From NCBI GenBank assembly GCA_964030475.1, contig CAXIPT010000008.1, positions 1,855,681 through 1,919,680 on the forward strand: a DNA stretch of 64,000 bases, in the 5' to 3' direction. Positions 22,724 through 34,092 of the stretch are shown in pieces. Source of the stretch: Tethya wilhelma. Lineage: Eukaryota; Porifera; Demospongiae; Tethyida; Tethyidae. A program made the position numbers and the translations under genes. The notes under the pieces are model-generated. The model was not told where the DNA came from. It ran no database searches and was given only the letters and a program-made list of their open reading frames with translations. Positions within the stretch are counted from its first letter, which is position 1; each line of letters begins with the position of its first letter.

Positions 22724-23548
22724 ACATTTCTAACTTTTTCTTTCATTATATAAATTCCAATTGAACAATTGTTACAATGTCATTAATCTTTCATTTACTA
22801 ACATTTATTAACATTTATATTAGAAAAGTAAGCAAAGCAAGTTAAGTCAATAGTTGTGATCAGAAAGAGGATGACTAGTTGAAGGAGGTGGAGGCATTTC
22901 CACTGGTACATTATGATATTGCATCCTAACAGACCTAGCACCCGGGGTAGGGAGGGAAGCTCTTCCATAGACCATTCCTGACAACTGATCCCTCTTCCGT
23001 ACTCTCTGGCTGCGAGGGTTTCTTCGTGATTTATGCCCTGCTTCATCAAATGATGGGCGTTCCCCCTCATAAAAGCGATCATGAGATGATGTATGATAAA
23101 AGAAACCAAGGCTAGGATTAAGTCTCTTTGAAAATTCAATACAGACTTTTCTCCAATTGTACATGGCTGTACGGACTGTGAAATGCTTTCCAGACAGGTC
23201 CCTCATAATACTAAATAAACACTCTACATCGTCCGTAGTAGCTGCACGAGGATGCTCTTGGTTGATGCCCATTTGCTTGTACATACGCCTCTTCCATTCA
23301 CGGCTCTCGATATTTGTTGTTAAAGCAATAACACATTCTCTAGTTAGGCCAAGAACTGCATCCAATGGCCTGTACAAAACAAAATAATCAAATACATCAG
23401 AATTGTAGTTAAAGCACCCCTCTTCCTAAATTTGTGATCAATCTAACTACAATGATGTGATCTTCTAACCACACAGAACCCTCTTGCATAAGCGACCTAT
23501 ATATATAGCTTCTCTGCATACACATACACAGGCAACATCAAGCCATTT

Positions 23549-23550
<2 letters not shown>

Positions 23551-23609
<59 letters not shown>

Positions 23610-23610
23610 N

Positions 23611-23678
<68 letters not shown>

Positions 23679-23681
23679 CAC
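23551..23681. repeat. (CA)n microsatellite in an intron
   Basis: About 120 bases of ca repeat, interrupted by one N at 23610 that probably marks an unresolved length. It lies in the last intron of the SANT-like gene and touches the donor of exon 11. Confidence 0.95.
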
Positions 23682-25015
23682 ATGGTAACCTCCATTAAGG
23701 AGAAGTCAGGTTGTGATTTATGCCAAGGCATCAATTCGTCTAAAATTAAGCTCAGCAGCTGCTTGTTGTAGTCAGATCTTTGTTCTTGGCTCAGACCTCT
23801 CTCGTCACAAGCTAGCCTCCAGTTCCGGATCGTCTTAATATACTTTGCTTCGTATTCATAGCCTTTCTTCTCCATAAATTTGACCATACTCAAGGAAAAG
23901 AAATCTTCGACATCACGTATCGATTGCTTCCGTTGGCCAGTTAAGGCTGTGAACGTTAGCTGGGATGATTCATCATACAACGCTTCAGCAAACCTCTGCA
24001 ATTTCAAGGCTCTTGGCCCACCTCTTCTCGTGCATTGTCCGATTCTCTAAACATATTATAATAACATTTAAGTCAGAGTCAGAAATAGAGCAAAAGAGTA
24101 CTATGAAATGCAATATACTAACCCCCCCCCTAAACGCACACACACACACGCATACACACACCTATCATGAGTGGTCATAATAATTTATTATTAGGCAATG
24201 CTTTTCTTTTACCTTAAATACGCATCCTCAACTCCTTAGAGAGAATTGGATGGATCTCCGGAACATATAGATTTGTTTTAAAAGGAACCCCTTGTGCATC
24301 CCAGGATCTGACGACATGCCTAAACTCATATTGAGCTAGTATTGCTCTCATTTTGTCTGTAAAACACTCTGGTTCGGGCCCTGTAAAGGAAAATACATCA
24401 CAATTCGCTATACAATTTCTTAAAAAATACATACACCATAAATTACAGAATTTTCATTTGAAATATAATTGTTGCATCACCACATTACTCAACCCCACCC
24501 ACTATTTTACAATTTTTTATATTTATACTCTGCAGTGACTGCGAAAACTTGTCTATGAAATTTTAACAATTTATATGGTATATAGTATCATTTTACCTCT
24601 TTTCCACTTATGCAGTGTGTATCCATTAGGAATGGTTTGAGTTCGAAGTTGGTCAACTATGTCTTCCATCTCAAGTCCCTGTTTCTTTAAGCGCAACACA
24701 TTATGTAGTATATCATCAGGAACAAAACTAGCTGACTCCTGAGCAACTACTTGATTACTGTCATTCTCTATGAAAACAGTGGGTCAATAATAACCAGGAA
24801 TTATATAATAATTGACGCAGTAGTTTGACTCTTACCAATAGGTGTTAGCATTTGAACCAACTTCTGCTTTCCCATCTTACTATACTTGGCTTTAGTATCT
24901 GCTTTGATTTGGAGCACTGATAGAGGTCTGGTATAACCATTGGATCTAAGCACATTGTACTCTCCATTTGCCACAAAGCCTAGTTAAAATTATACACAAT
25001 GTAAATTACACACAA

Positions 25016-25097
25016 CCATACACACAACCATCCACCCATGTACCCACACCCATGCACCCACCCACCCACCCACCCACATACACACATACACACACAC
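25016..25097. repeat. ACCC/CACA low-complexity tract in intron 7
   Basis: Repeats of caaccatacacaaccatcc and cacccacccaccc run into cacacataca and end at the donor of exon 7. The second gene copy (41910-41968) has a shorter version of the same tract, so it is length-variable. Confidence 0.85.
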
Positions 25098-27261
25098 CTG
25101 ACACATCCATGCCAATTTCTGACATTTCTCTGATAACGTTGTTGAGTATTTTTCTGATTTGAGTCTGCCCTAGTCCAGTATAAGGGATAAGCTGAATCGG
25201 TAAAGCGTAAGGTTTCCGATTTCTAGCTTCTGGACTAATCAGAATTGCCAATACATGAGTAGCTGCTGTCCATTTGTGACGATAGAATCCTGTAAAACAA
25301 ACAATAAATAACAGTTATACTAGTTGATATTGTACATTTACCTTTCACAAAAATACTCAGAGTTGTTGAAAGTGCAACTAATCGATTTGTAATATTGGCT
25401 TCTAGTACATCAGATCCTTCATCAAGCAACAACTCAATCAGACGACGCATTTTCACCGACATGTTACGTCCATCAGAGCATAGACGAGAGAGCTCATCAA
25501 CTTTCCATCCCAAATTGTACAAGGTTTTCTCATTAGCCTTCTGAGTAGCCAACTTTTCACAGTACTCGTTGTTAGCACGAATTAGATCTGCAATACATGT
25601 CAATCATTTCATTTTTTTTTCCAAGGGAAGAAATTTTACTTACATTGAAAGGCAACTGTCAGATCATTCAACAATGAACTTTCAAGTCTTTGCAAAAGGT
25701 TAATGGTTTGCTGATTATCAACGATAACGGCAAGAGACTCAACAAGTCGCAGCCGTTCAGAATACTCTTGATAGAGTGATTCCAGTTTACCATCTCCCAA
25801 ATCAACATCTCCATGCCATTCCAACTTAACAGACTCCTCTAGACTGGGAATAACATCGCAGCCATCCGCTTTGATCCGCCATTTGGCTTCAGGAAGTAAT
25901 CTGTGTGCTTCACGGAGAGTTTCTTCCTGCAATTATTTTCAATAGGTCAACTATACTTGTATATTCGCCTTACATTTTTACCTGGATATTTGGTCCTACA
26001 AAGAAGGCACTGGAAGCAATATCTCGACGTAAAGTCCTCTCAACAGGAGCAGGTACGTTAACACGAGCCTATATATATATACACACATATAATATAGTAA
26101 ATCAGTATCAACAAAAGTTTTATATACACTTACTTGCAGTGGGTCTCGTAAACGTAGTTCACTTGGTTCAACTTCTCTACACCCTTGTTCAGTTGACTCA
26201 ACAGACCAAAGTGGTCCACAGAATAGCTTGGACCACTTGGTACCAAACAAAACATAATTGGTTTGGAGCCACATCCGATAGTCATCAGGACATTGTATCT
26301 ATTGATTAAAAAATTAAATATAAATTAAAGTAAACAAATTGGTATACAGCTTACATTATGGCCTGGTTCAGTAATAAAAAACTGAACCATATACTGCAGT
26401 AAACCAATTGGCATCCGATTTAGAGGAAAAAGAGGACCACTGCCATCTGGACGTTCAGTACCTAGCCCTTTTGCTAATCCATATAGTATGTTGAACCTCC
26501 CAGCATTATCCAAATTCTTCATGCTCAGGATAGACAATTTCAAGAAATCTTGTGGCAAACTAATTCCATAGTGCTGCAAAACACATGCAGAAAGCACCTC
26601 ACTAATTAAGTCAATCTGCTCATCGAGTGGAAGACAACTAATACGAGTAAGCAAGGGATCTGACTTGCTGAGCTTGGTGAACTATTTGATGGTGTGACCA
26701 GACTATTTGGCTCAACTGCAACATTGATGCGAGTCTCAATAGTTTTGGGTGAATAACCCAAAAGACCAGGCAGAGGTCGGGACAGTGAGGCATGAGACGA
26801 AACAGAAACAAGAGACACAGTCTTGTCAAGGTGTTCTTTAGCCAATTTTGGGGCTTCAAATCTCTTCATCAAGTTGAACAATACCTTAGCACGACAACTA
26901 CCACCTATGGTTTAAAAAAATAATAACAGTAGATGCAGATCTACCAACTGTGTGACTGACTTATTTGTTCTCTTGTAGCCGTAACATTGCAAATGGGCAG
27001 CAGCACTCTCCCAAAACGTCTGAGGATTACGTTCAGGCCAGGCAGTTATGAATCCATGCTGGATGCAGTATTCTGTGAGGATCTTTTCTTCTTCAAGAGA
27101 CCATGGCTTTGCTTCTTTAGCCTTCACTGGTGACTTGGCACCACCCGAAAACGCCAGCTTCTTCTTACAAACAGGGTTTGATTGTGTGGGGTTTGGGGCT
27201 GCTCTCCTTTCTGGGTCGGCGTATAACCAGTAGGTGAGCCTCTGGGATGCTTACTTGCCAT

Positions 27262-28447
27262 GGCTATCGTATCTCTCTATCGACACGACACGTGCTTCTA
27301 GCATCACGCGCTTGGAATGCAATTAAGTGCCGTACACTAGGTACGTTATTAGCGACCTTAACAATCAAAGGTCAGGCCTGTCCTCCCTCCTCTGAGTGAT
27401 AAGAGCATTTTTTGCATACCACGAATTTAGAAAAAAAAAACAAACCAAAAATTACTCATTGAATACTATATGGGTGTGTCTTGTGCATGCAATAGGATGG
27501 CTGTGTAGTGATGTGCATGAAAATGTGCAGTAAGTTTGCAGGATGGCTAGCGGAGAGTGTGTGCTAGCTGTGACTTCAAAGCTTGGTGGGCGTATCCAAC
27601 CAAGCGTGTGTTGAGTGTGATTGACTTTTGACCTCTGACCTTTGACCCCTCTGTGAGCTAAAAGTGAGTCTATAGGAAAACTTGAGTTTTACATGGCTGT
27701 ATAAAATCCATTTTTCTTCCCTGATGGAGAGCCACCCAGTCAAAAACCCAGCATAATATTCAAGACACAAACACCCCACAAGCTCACATAATTCTCTTCC
27801 TCTCTCTCCTGCAGTTTTCCTGTTTACCTGTTAGACATTTTGTGAGAGAATGTTGCTGTCAAAAGTGTACAGACATGATGAGCAGTTTTTTTTTTGCTTT
27901 TTTCAATGTACGTTTTTTTGTTCATCTGTTGTCTTTCAAGCTGCCTGGTAGTTGTTCCCTGAGAGTAAGTGGCAATGGCCATTTTAGAGAGCCACTAAAT
28001 TTGACCTTTGAACCTTTTGAGCAATAATGAGCCATTTTGAGACCAAATCCTCTCGGCTTTGAGATAGTATCAAGAGTTTGTATGAGCCTATGAATATCAT
28101 TAATGTGATCCCCACCCACTCAAAAACCTCTAACCTTAAGGCCTGGGTCAACCAGTCACACTAATTAAAATCTTATGATGTTTGGATAATAATTTTTTAA
28201 CAATATTACTTCAGCATAAAAAATGAAAAATATAGTTAACATGTTAGCAATGTTATGAAACCTTAAAATGAACATTTCGATATAATTGCCACATAAATTA
28301 TTTATATAGTACTTTACAAATAATTAAGGGTGGTCGGTCATACGCAAATAGCACGCGAAGAGCGCGGACAGGAAGAATTGTGTCATAATTTTGTAGTTTA
28401 ACATCCTTAACCGGAAGTATAGAATGATTGCGCATGAAGATTACGCA
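27262..28447. other. 5' flank of the SANT-like gene, then spacer
   Basis: 27262-27396 is still part of the segment duplicated at 44141-44280 and should hold the promoter region of the gene. From 27397 the two copies diverge abruptly. The rest is unremarkable AT-rich sequence without a supported frame; a small box gcgaagagcgcg near 28365 is also found in the MITE at 58560. Confidence 0.5.
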
Positions 28448-29331
28448 CGGGATCTGTCACGGGGAATATTGTCCGCCAGGGAATTTGGTCCGGGGGACAA
28501 AATTCCCCGGGGAATTAAGTCCCCTGGACCATATTCCCCGTGGAAGTAGTTGCGGAATTCGGTCCGGTTTAGTTTGCTTCCTGTTTAGCTTATGATAATT
28601 ATGGATACAGCAGGAGTATTTTCAAGCGCAGGACTAGCTGAGCTAACCTTAGCTTGCATCCAGATTTGTGACTAGTCTTCATGATCAGTTGAAGTTTGTT
28701 CCCCGTCTCAGTGACAGTGGCCGCGAATTTGGTGTGACCAAACCGGCAACTTAAACCATACGAACCAACCATAAGAGCAAGAGTTAATCTAAACCTTGCT
28801 AGCATCCTTGAGATGTTAAACTCCAGTCTTTGTCATGTACTACTTTAGACATCTACTTGTTCAAGATAAAAATCATTTGTTTCCTTGTATTATAATTATA
28901 ATACGCATGCACATGCAATTGTATTATTGTAAGTCTATCATAAATTGTATGTCTCTGCCTTGTAAGCTATATCCACGGTCTAGGTGAGCATTAGTCTCGC
29001 AGGCCAGCCACCCCCTCACCAGGAAGAGATTGAGAGGGAGTGGCTGGCCCGTGAGTCTAAGCGATGAACATAAGATCACAATCTCTGGATCACAATCTTA
29101 TTCTGCATGCATGTGATATCAGTGCTGCTTGAATCATAGAATAAAAATATAGCTCTGTGGTACTTAAAAAATGAGCAAAGTTAAAATAATACCACCGGAC
29201 CAAATTCTCCACGACAGGACAACTTTCCCCAGGAAATTTGGTCCCCCGGACCTTTTTCCCCAGAAGATTTATTGGGGAATTTTGTCCCCCGGATCAAATT
29301 CACCCGGACTGAATTTCCAGTGACAGATCTT
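28448..29331. mobile_element. Inverted-repeat element with repeated GGGGAATTTGGTCC boxes
   Basis: The ends gatctgtcacggggaat (about 28450) and atttccagtgacagatc (to 29331) are inverted relatives. Each end is followed inward by a cluster of boxes such as ggaatttggtccgggggac and aattccccggggaattaag, at 28470-28570 and again, mostly inverted, at 29190-29310. The middle is AT-rich and non-coding. I know no family with these boxes. Target duplication was not clear. The boxes could pair the two ends as a long imperfect stem. Confidence 0.6.
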
Positions 29332-29440
29332 ACAACTAGACAGCTGGCTACTTTTTTGTTGCTTATTTACAACACAACAAGCCCTCATCAAAGGGAAAGA
29401 GGTCTTCAAAAGAGCTGACACCAGGTGGCAAGTATTCAAG

Positions 29441-29593
29441 GGATCATGTCCAGTACACGGACCTCGGCGCGAATTAATTGTGCGCGCTATTTATCTAGGG
29501 CTAAGGCTAGGGCTAGGGCTAGGGCTAGATTACTATATCATAAATAGCACGCACAATTAATTCGCACCGGGGTCCGTGTACTGGACATGATCC
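29441..29593. mobile_element. Foldback element, 54-bp arms and telomere-like loop
   Basis: The arms 29441-29494 and 29540-29593 are inverted copies with three mismatches (ggatcatgtccagtacacgg at each outer end). The 45-base loop holds four ctaggg-type repeats (tagggctagggctaggg). Flanks agtattcaag and agtatcaaat could be a degenerate 9-10 bp target duplication, which would fit a Mutator-type origin; this is tentative. Confidence 0.75.
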
Positions 29594-30469
29594 AGTATCA
29601 AATTGAATGGTTTATATTCCAGAAGTATAGAGCTAGTATAATCAATGCCAGAAAAATGAACTGGCTGGCTTTCAGGTGGACCATAAAGACGACTCTGATA
29701 CAGCAACAGAGCCGAATAGTATAGTATATGAGCTGGTTTCTTAAGACAGAGTAGAAATCCAACTTAAAATTCAATGACGAGGAACTGTGTTGTTGAGGAG
29801 ACAAATTATGGTCCAAAACAAGGGTGAATTTCTGCCAATATAGATTGTGGTGTACCACAAGTATGATGTTGTCACTCCTACTATAAAATCTGTAAAAAAA
29901 AAGACTTGTAATCAACAACAAAAAGAACAGTATTTTACACAATTGAGCATATCTGTAGAATCTCTGCTGCATATGAAAAGTGCTCTGCAGATGCCATACT
30001 GAAAGAAGAATGATACAAGAAGTGACACAAGTCAAGAGTACGTACTATCCTAAACAGCTATAGCCTGGTAATTTTTGTGTATACAAGTGTATACCTTTCC
30101 ATGTTTTCTAAAAAAACTCCCTTCAAGAGTCAAACATTCATACTTAGCACACACACAGAGTCATGCAGAAGCACATTTAATGGTAATAGTAAAGACACAT
30201 GGAACTATAGGCCATACACTACACTAGCAAATCAGTTCACTCATCATGGTACATGTTAATTTGCAGTACTCTATTTGATTACCTTCCTTTCAGAACAGAA
30301 CTTGAGCTAGTCCCAGAGTTTCACAGCAGTATGGAAGCATCATTAGCATGACTGAAGCTAAGACAGAGGCTTGGATCTTGAGAAACCAACGACAAAGTAT
30401 TGTGACTCATTTCATCTTGGTGCTCTTCAATTAGAGAGAAAACAGTCAGTCACTTTGAGGCGATGTTAC
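29594..30469. other. Spacer, nothing recognised
   Basis: A 145-codon minus-strand frame at 29598-30035 is open, but its composition (Phe, Leu, Ile, Tyr, from T-rich sequence) looks like chance. No motif is visible on either strand. Confidence 0.4.
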
Positions 30470-30995
30470 AAGGGGTGGTCACTCCCATACGCACTGTACT
30501 TCCACCTGCTACCCGGGTCACAATTTGTGACCTGCTAAATTTGCCTGTGACCGTGTGACTGAGCCTCAAGATATTGCGTGACCTGGTGACCGTTCTTGCT
30601 GCACTGCAAAAATTAAAATTGTGCTGGCGTCATGACGTACGTGTTGCATGTGACATGACTGTTGTGCTCACGTGTGCGCATGCAGTAACGTATTCGTGCA
30701 CAGCAGAGATTCGTGATCATGAGGCTATATAGCATTTGGCATGCAGTAACTTTGCTGATTCTTTGTTGTTGAATCTCTCAGTCTGTTATTTCGGTATTTT
30801 TCACTAGTTATTAGAGTAAAGAGGCTATAAATCATGAATTGATTTGAGTCAGATTTGGTGATCGGTGACCTAGTTTCTGCCCAAAAAATTATTTGTGACC
30901 CTGTGACTGCAGTGAAAATCTTCTGTGACCGTGTGACCTTTCTGTGACCCTGGTCGCAGGTGGAAGTACAGTGCGCATGGGAGTGACCACCCCTT
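30470..30995. mobile_element. MITE-like element with about 44-bp inverted ends
   Basis: The left end aaggggtggtcactcccat and its inverse atgggagtgaccacccctt at 30977-30995 continue inward as cgcactgtacttccacctgc with two or three mismatches. The 526-bp interior is rich in gtgac boxes and non-coding. No clear target duplication was found. Confidence 0.75.
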
Positions 30996-31821
30996 GAATT
31001 AGCAGCTTTGAGTCTACCAGTCTGACCTCCAGTAATATGCTCTCATTGTCACCAACCATATTTCACTTCAGCTGGCCGTTCTGTAGCAGCAACCACGATC
31101 ACAAAAGATTTCACTCTGATCTGCCACGTGTACAAATTATTTTCTACTTGAGTTCAAACCGCATAGGCAGACAATCCACTTCAAAGGAGCAGCTTCTTTG
31201 ATGTACCACTTTTTGTAAAATCTCTCTTTGTGATCACAGCAAGAGTGCCAAATTTAGAACACAAACTGCCTGATGTCAACTCTTCAGAAATACTTATTCT
31301 TGTTCATCCCTGGTTGGTTAGTTCAGTGGGTGTGTCAAAAAAAAAATCGAACAAAGACAGTGGAAGCAGCCAAGAAATGGCAAAAAACGATACGTGGAAG
31401 TGTTTAGCAGCTAATAATAAGTAGTTATACCTCCTTCTTGGTTCTTCGATCGTTCTACTGTGATAGGCAGAAGACTGGAAGTCAGTGAAAAAGCTGCTAT
31501 TCAGGAAGAAAATTTTCTAGCGTGCTCAGTATAGCACCTGTTTGTGCAAAAATCTGGACAGAAAAGTTGTCTTTTGCAATTTGGAAATTTCCATAGCAAC
31601 GCGGTACGTGGGCATGACGGACCACAAACGGAATAGGAGTGTTACTATGGCAAACAAATTTTTATGACAGAGTCGGAACAATATGAGCTTTTTTGAACAG
31701 GTCGTTTCAATGGAGACTAATGGCCATTTTTGTCAGTGTGCTTTAATGGAAAGGTTTTAATAACTCTCAGTAGCAACCAAAAATATCGTTTATATGTGTG
31801 AATTGCTGATTTGAAGCAATC
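30996..31821. other. Spacer, no supported gene
   Basis: A 64-codon plus-strand frame at 31230-31424 (VPNLEHKLPDVNSSEILILV) has ordinary composition but no motif or splice support that I can see. The rest is non-coding. Confidence 0.35.
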
Positions 31822-32333
31822 TCAAAAGTTTACCCATTTTGTGAGATCTCCTCTAGCTGAACTTCTTATCACCAATTTGGGTAGTTTCACTCCAGGGATG
31901 TGACTTGGGTCAACACTGCTTTTTGAGAGGCTGGTGGCTGTTGGGGTTGGACTCACAACAGGTGAGTGAGGATGTGATGTTCCCTCGACTTCTTCACCAC
32001 AACCCTCAGTTCTAGTGTCTTTATGATGTGTCGTGAGGTGTGTCTCTATTGGTGGTGTCAATCTCACAGGTGGGGTAGTCTGTACAGTCACGGTGGCATA
32101 GTGTACTGCTCTATAGCATTGCTCCTAATACACAGAGATATTCTCTCTCTCACCAGGTCAGCCTGTTCAATTTCAGTCTCCAAATATTCCGCTTCTACAA
32201 AGTCATTGAACTCAAATAACTGGGCATTCAGAGTGACCAGAGTGGTCAACTTCTTGTCAAGAGGCTGTCTTTGTTGAAGCCCCTAAACCTTGTGGGTAGA
32301 CCTAATCTTCTGTATTCTATCCGTCTTTGCCAT
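31822..32333 (-). pseudogene. BEL/Pao-type retrotransposon gag fragment
   Basis: The minus strand starts MAKTDRIQKIRSTHKV, hits a stop, continues KKLTTLVTLNAQLFEFNDFV and EYLETEIEQADLVRERISL (coiled coil), changes frame and ends VKLPKLVIRSSARGDLTKWV. The last block is the hallmark LPKLxxxxFxGDxxxW of BEL/Pao gag N-terminal regions, here with the Phe-Asp lost. The fragment is cut at 31822 by a stop and no pol follows. Confidence 0.65.
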
Positions 32334-32493
32334 TGACTACGTGATGCTAGTAGCAGAGATCATAATATATCTCAAGCTTGCGATATGTTCTGGCTAGGTT
32401 CCATCCAGTTCGAAGGACCATGTATTTAACCTAGCTTGGATTAATTAATTCTAGACTTCTTGCATTCAAATCTACAGTGAAATTCTCAACCAC

Positions 32494-32496
<3 letters not shown>

Positions 32497-32526
<30 letters not shown>

Positions 32527-33594
32527 GTGGAATACACGCCACCAAAGGCGCAAAGAAAAAACTACAGTACATAAAATTAATAATAGTAATTAGATATAAG
32601 TAAAGGAGAAGAGAATAGCTAGAAAATCTTAGTCACAGCACAAATGAGTAATATATGCTTCCTGGTCAGGTGAGGAACCAGCTTGTGATGATCTCACTGC
32701 TTGAATATAGTTACCACGATACACATCCTCATTACAATAAACTTTTTGGAGTCTAGGATAAAATTTAATATTAAAACCGGGGACCGAGTATGCTGACTGG
32801 AGACTGTCCAGAAAGAGATTTCAAATAAATGAACTCTGGGATCTGACCGATCTTTGATAAAAGGCTAAAGAGCGGCGGATAATCTGATTAAAGAGACTGG
32901 GTAATCCTGCAGTACAGTGGAGAACGCGTGTGTGACAACGAAAGGGGAGATGCCAAATCTTCCTAAGCGCATTGTTGAAGGAGACTTCCAGAGAAGACAG
33001 CTGTGGGCAATTGAGTTGCCACAGACAGGCACCATACAAACACAAACAGTGGGACTCCAAGAGCTTTGTTTTTACCACAGGATCACAACAAGTAAAAGTT
33101 TGTAGAATGGAGTTAACCTTTTGACAGAAATCTAGGTGCACAGACTTAATATCATCTGCATCGGAAAGGGAGTAATTCAAAATGTGACCCAGGTGACAAA
33201 CAGAGTCTGAAAAAACTAGATTGTTACCACAGAAAGTGAAAGAGGCGGAGGAGAGATTGAGGACTGAGAATCTTCGAAAACAAATCAATCGCGACTTATC
33301 AGGATTGAATATCAAATCATATTCTCGTGCAAAGACTTCACAATGACCAAGTTGAAGACGAAGTGCACTGGGAGAGGGAGCCAGCAGAACAATATCATCC
33401 GCATAGCACAAAATGCCAACATAGTAATGCTGGAAGTAGCAGCCAACACCACAAGCTGTTAATCTCTTGATAAGCTCATCCAGGTATACTGTGAAAAGTA
33501 TTGGTGAGAGTACCCCACCCTGCCTGACACCATTAGTAACAGTAAAAGGGGAGGAGAGGGAGTCATTCCACTTGACCTGAATTATATATCTCAA
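32497..33594 (-). mobile_element. 5'-truncated LINE with (TAA)n tail
   Basis: It comprises a truncated reverse transcriptase ORF, a ~300-base 3' untranslated region and a (TAA)n tail (plus strand attattatt, 32497-32527). Tail-type trinucleotide ends are known from I and related LINE clades. The 5' end is lost near 33594. A 7-base match gttgaga at both outer flanks may be a target duplication but is weak. Confidence 0.7.
32821..33594 (-). pseudogene. LINE reverse transcriptase, C-terminal 257 codons
   Basis: An uninterrupted frame has NGVRQGGVLSPILFTVYLDE (fingers/palm), GILCYADDIVLLAPS (catalytic YADD), FNPDKSRLICF and, further on, KTKLLESHCLCLYGACLWQ and NNALRKIWHLPFRCHT. These are the thumb and downstream regions of jockey/CR1/I-like LINE polymerases, which prime reverse transcription on nicked genomic DNA. 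The endonuclease and the first palm motifs are missing, so it cannot move on its own. The frame is intact across its length, which suggests a fairly recent insertion. Confidence 0.85.
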
Positions 33595-33970
33595 CTCAAA
33601 GGTTCATTCAACTCAATTTCAATGATCATGAGACTGCAAGAAAAAATTTAAATGTTCAGTTCCTAAAAATTTAAGAACACACATTGGCAAATTTTTACTT
33701 TAAATATTTTTTGCCACTCACAATTAATTAATTTTAATGTATGATGGTCTTTGCCAAATCGTTCGAAACTGTGAAAATTAAGCAAAAACATTTAGCAGTG
33801 AAATTTACTGATATTTATGTCCTAAGGATAAACATAATTTAGCAGTATGCTATGGTTTTAGGCATGCTATTTTCTACATGAACAATTGTTAACACAGGTA
33901 TTGTGCAATTCCTACTTTTTGACAGATGTGGTCTTTTTCAGGTATCTAACGTACAGCTCTTTAAAGGAAC
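33595..33970. other. AT-rich spacer with short-element scraps
   Basis: Repeated tgccaaat/ttggcaaat boxes near 33690-33780 look like remains of a small inverted-repeat element. No coding signal is seen. Confidence 0.35.
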
Positions 33971-33978
33971 TGTGTCAC

Positions 33979-34008
33979 TATATAAGCGGTGTTTTGTTAC
34001 TATAAATA
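33979..34008 (+). promoter_or_regulatory. TATA-like boxes before the CXC/P2X7-like gene
   Basis: tatataag at about 33980 and tataaata at about 34000 lie 90-110 bases before the first ATG at 34093. Position and sequence fit a core promoter, but only by eye. Confidence 0.3.
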
Positions 34009-34092
34009 GAGTACACCAAAGAAACCTTACAATATATATATGCGAGTGTGGCATACCACGTGGTTTACATAGTGCGAGTGCACTGGGATAAG

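Larger units (their letters stand above)
22847..27261 (-). pseudogene. 12-exon gene with SANT/Myb-like N-terminus, copy 1
   Basis: Exons, all with AG acceptors: 26965-27261, 26355-26904, 26134-26298, 25982-26068, 25644-25926, 25342-25587, 25098-25289, 24836-24979, 24597-24767, 24213-24380, 23682-24046, 22847-23369, together about 1,063 codons. Exon 1 has a SANT/Myb-like segment (KPWSLEEEKILTEYCIQHGF, TFWESAAAHLQCYGYKRT). Exon 2 begins at the nucleotide string GTGGTAGTTGTCGTGCTAAG shared with the HIRAN-like gene. Exons 7-8 read GLGQTQIRKILNNVIREMSE and GFVANGEYNVLRSNGYTRPL. Exon 12 reads ATTDDVECLFSIMRDLSGKH, YNWRKVCIEFSKRLNP and HDRFYEGERPSFDEAG. I do not know its function; the last two blocks feel transposase-like. 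Lesions: exon 1 frame change, first donor GT changed to AT at 26963-26964, 19-base loss in exon 2, 17-base loss in exon 10. Confidence 0.72.

Noticed and set aside
23465..23671. Cys-Val repeat ORF over the CA tract
   Set aside because: It is a translation of a dinucleotide repeat, with no other support.
25905..26309. 134-codon plus-strand ORF inside the SANT-like gene
   Set aside because: Antisense to well-spliced exons that are conserved between two copies.
29495..29539. Interstitial telomere
   Set aside because: Only about four repeats of a ctaggg type, confined to the loop of a foldback element; better read as part of that element.
29598..30035. 145-codon hydrophobic minus-strand ORF
   Set aside because: Composition follows T-rich sequence, there is no motif, and no promoter or splice context.
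33903..34091. 62-codon ORF upstream of the CXC gene
   Set aside because: It overlaps the TATA-like boxes and has no motif; probably promoter or leader sequence.
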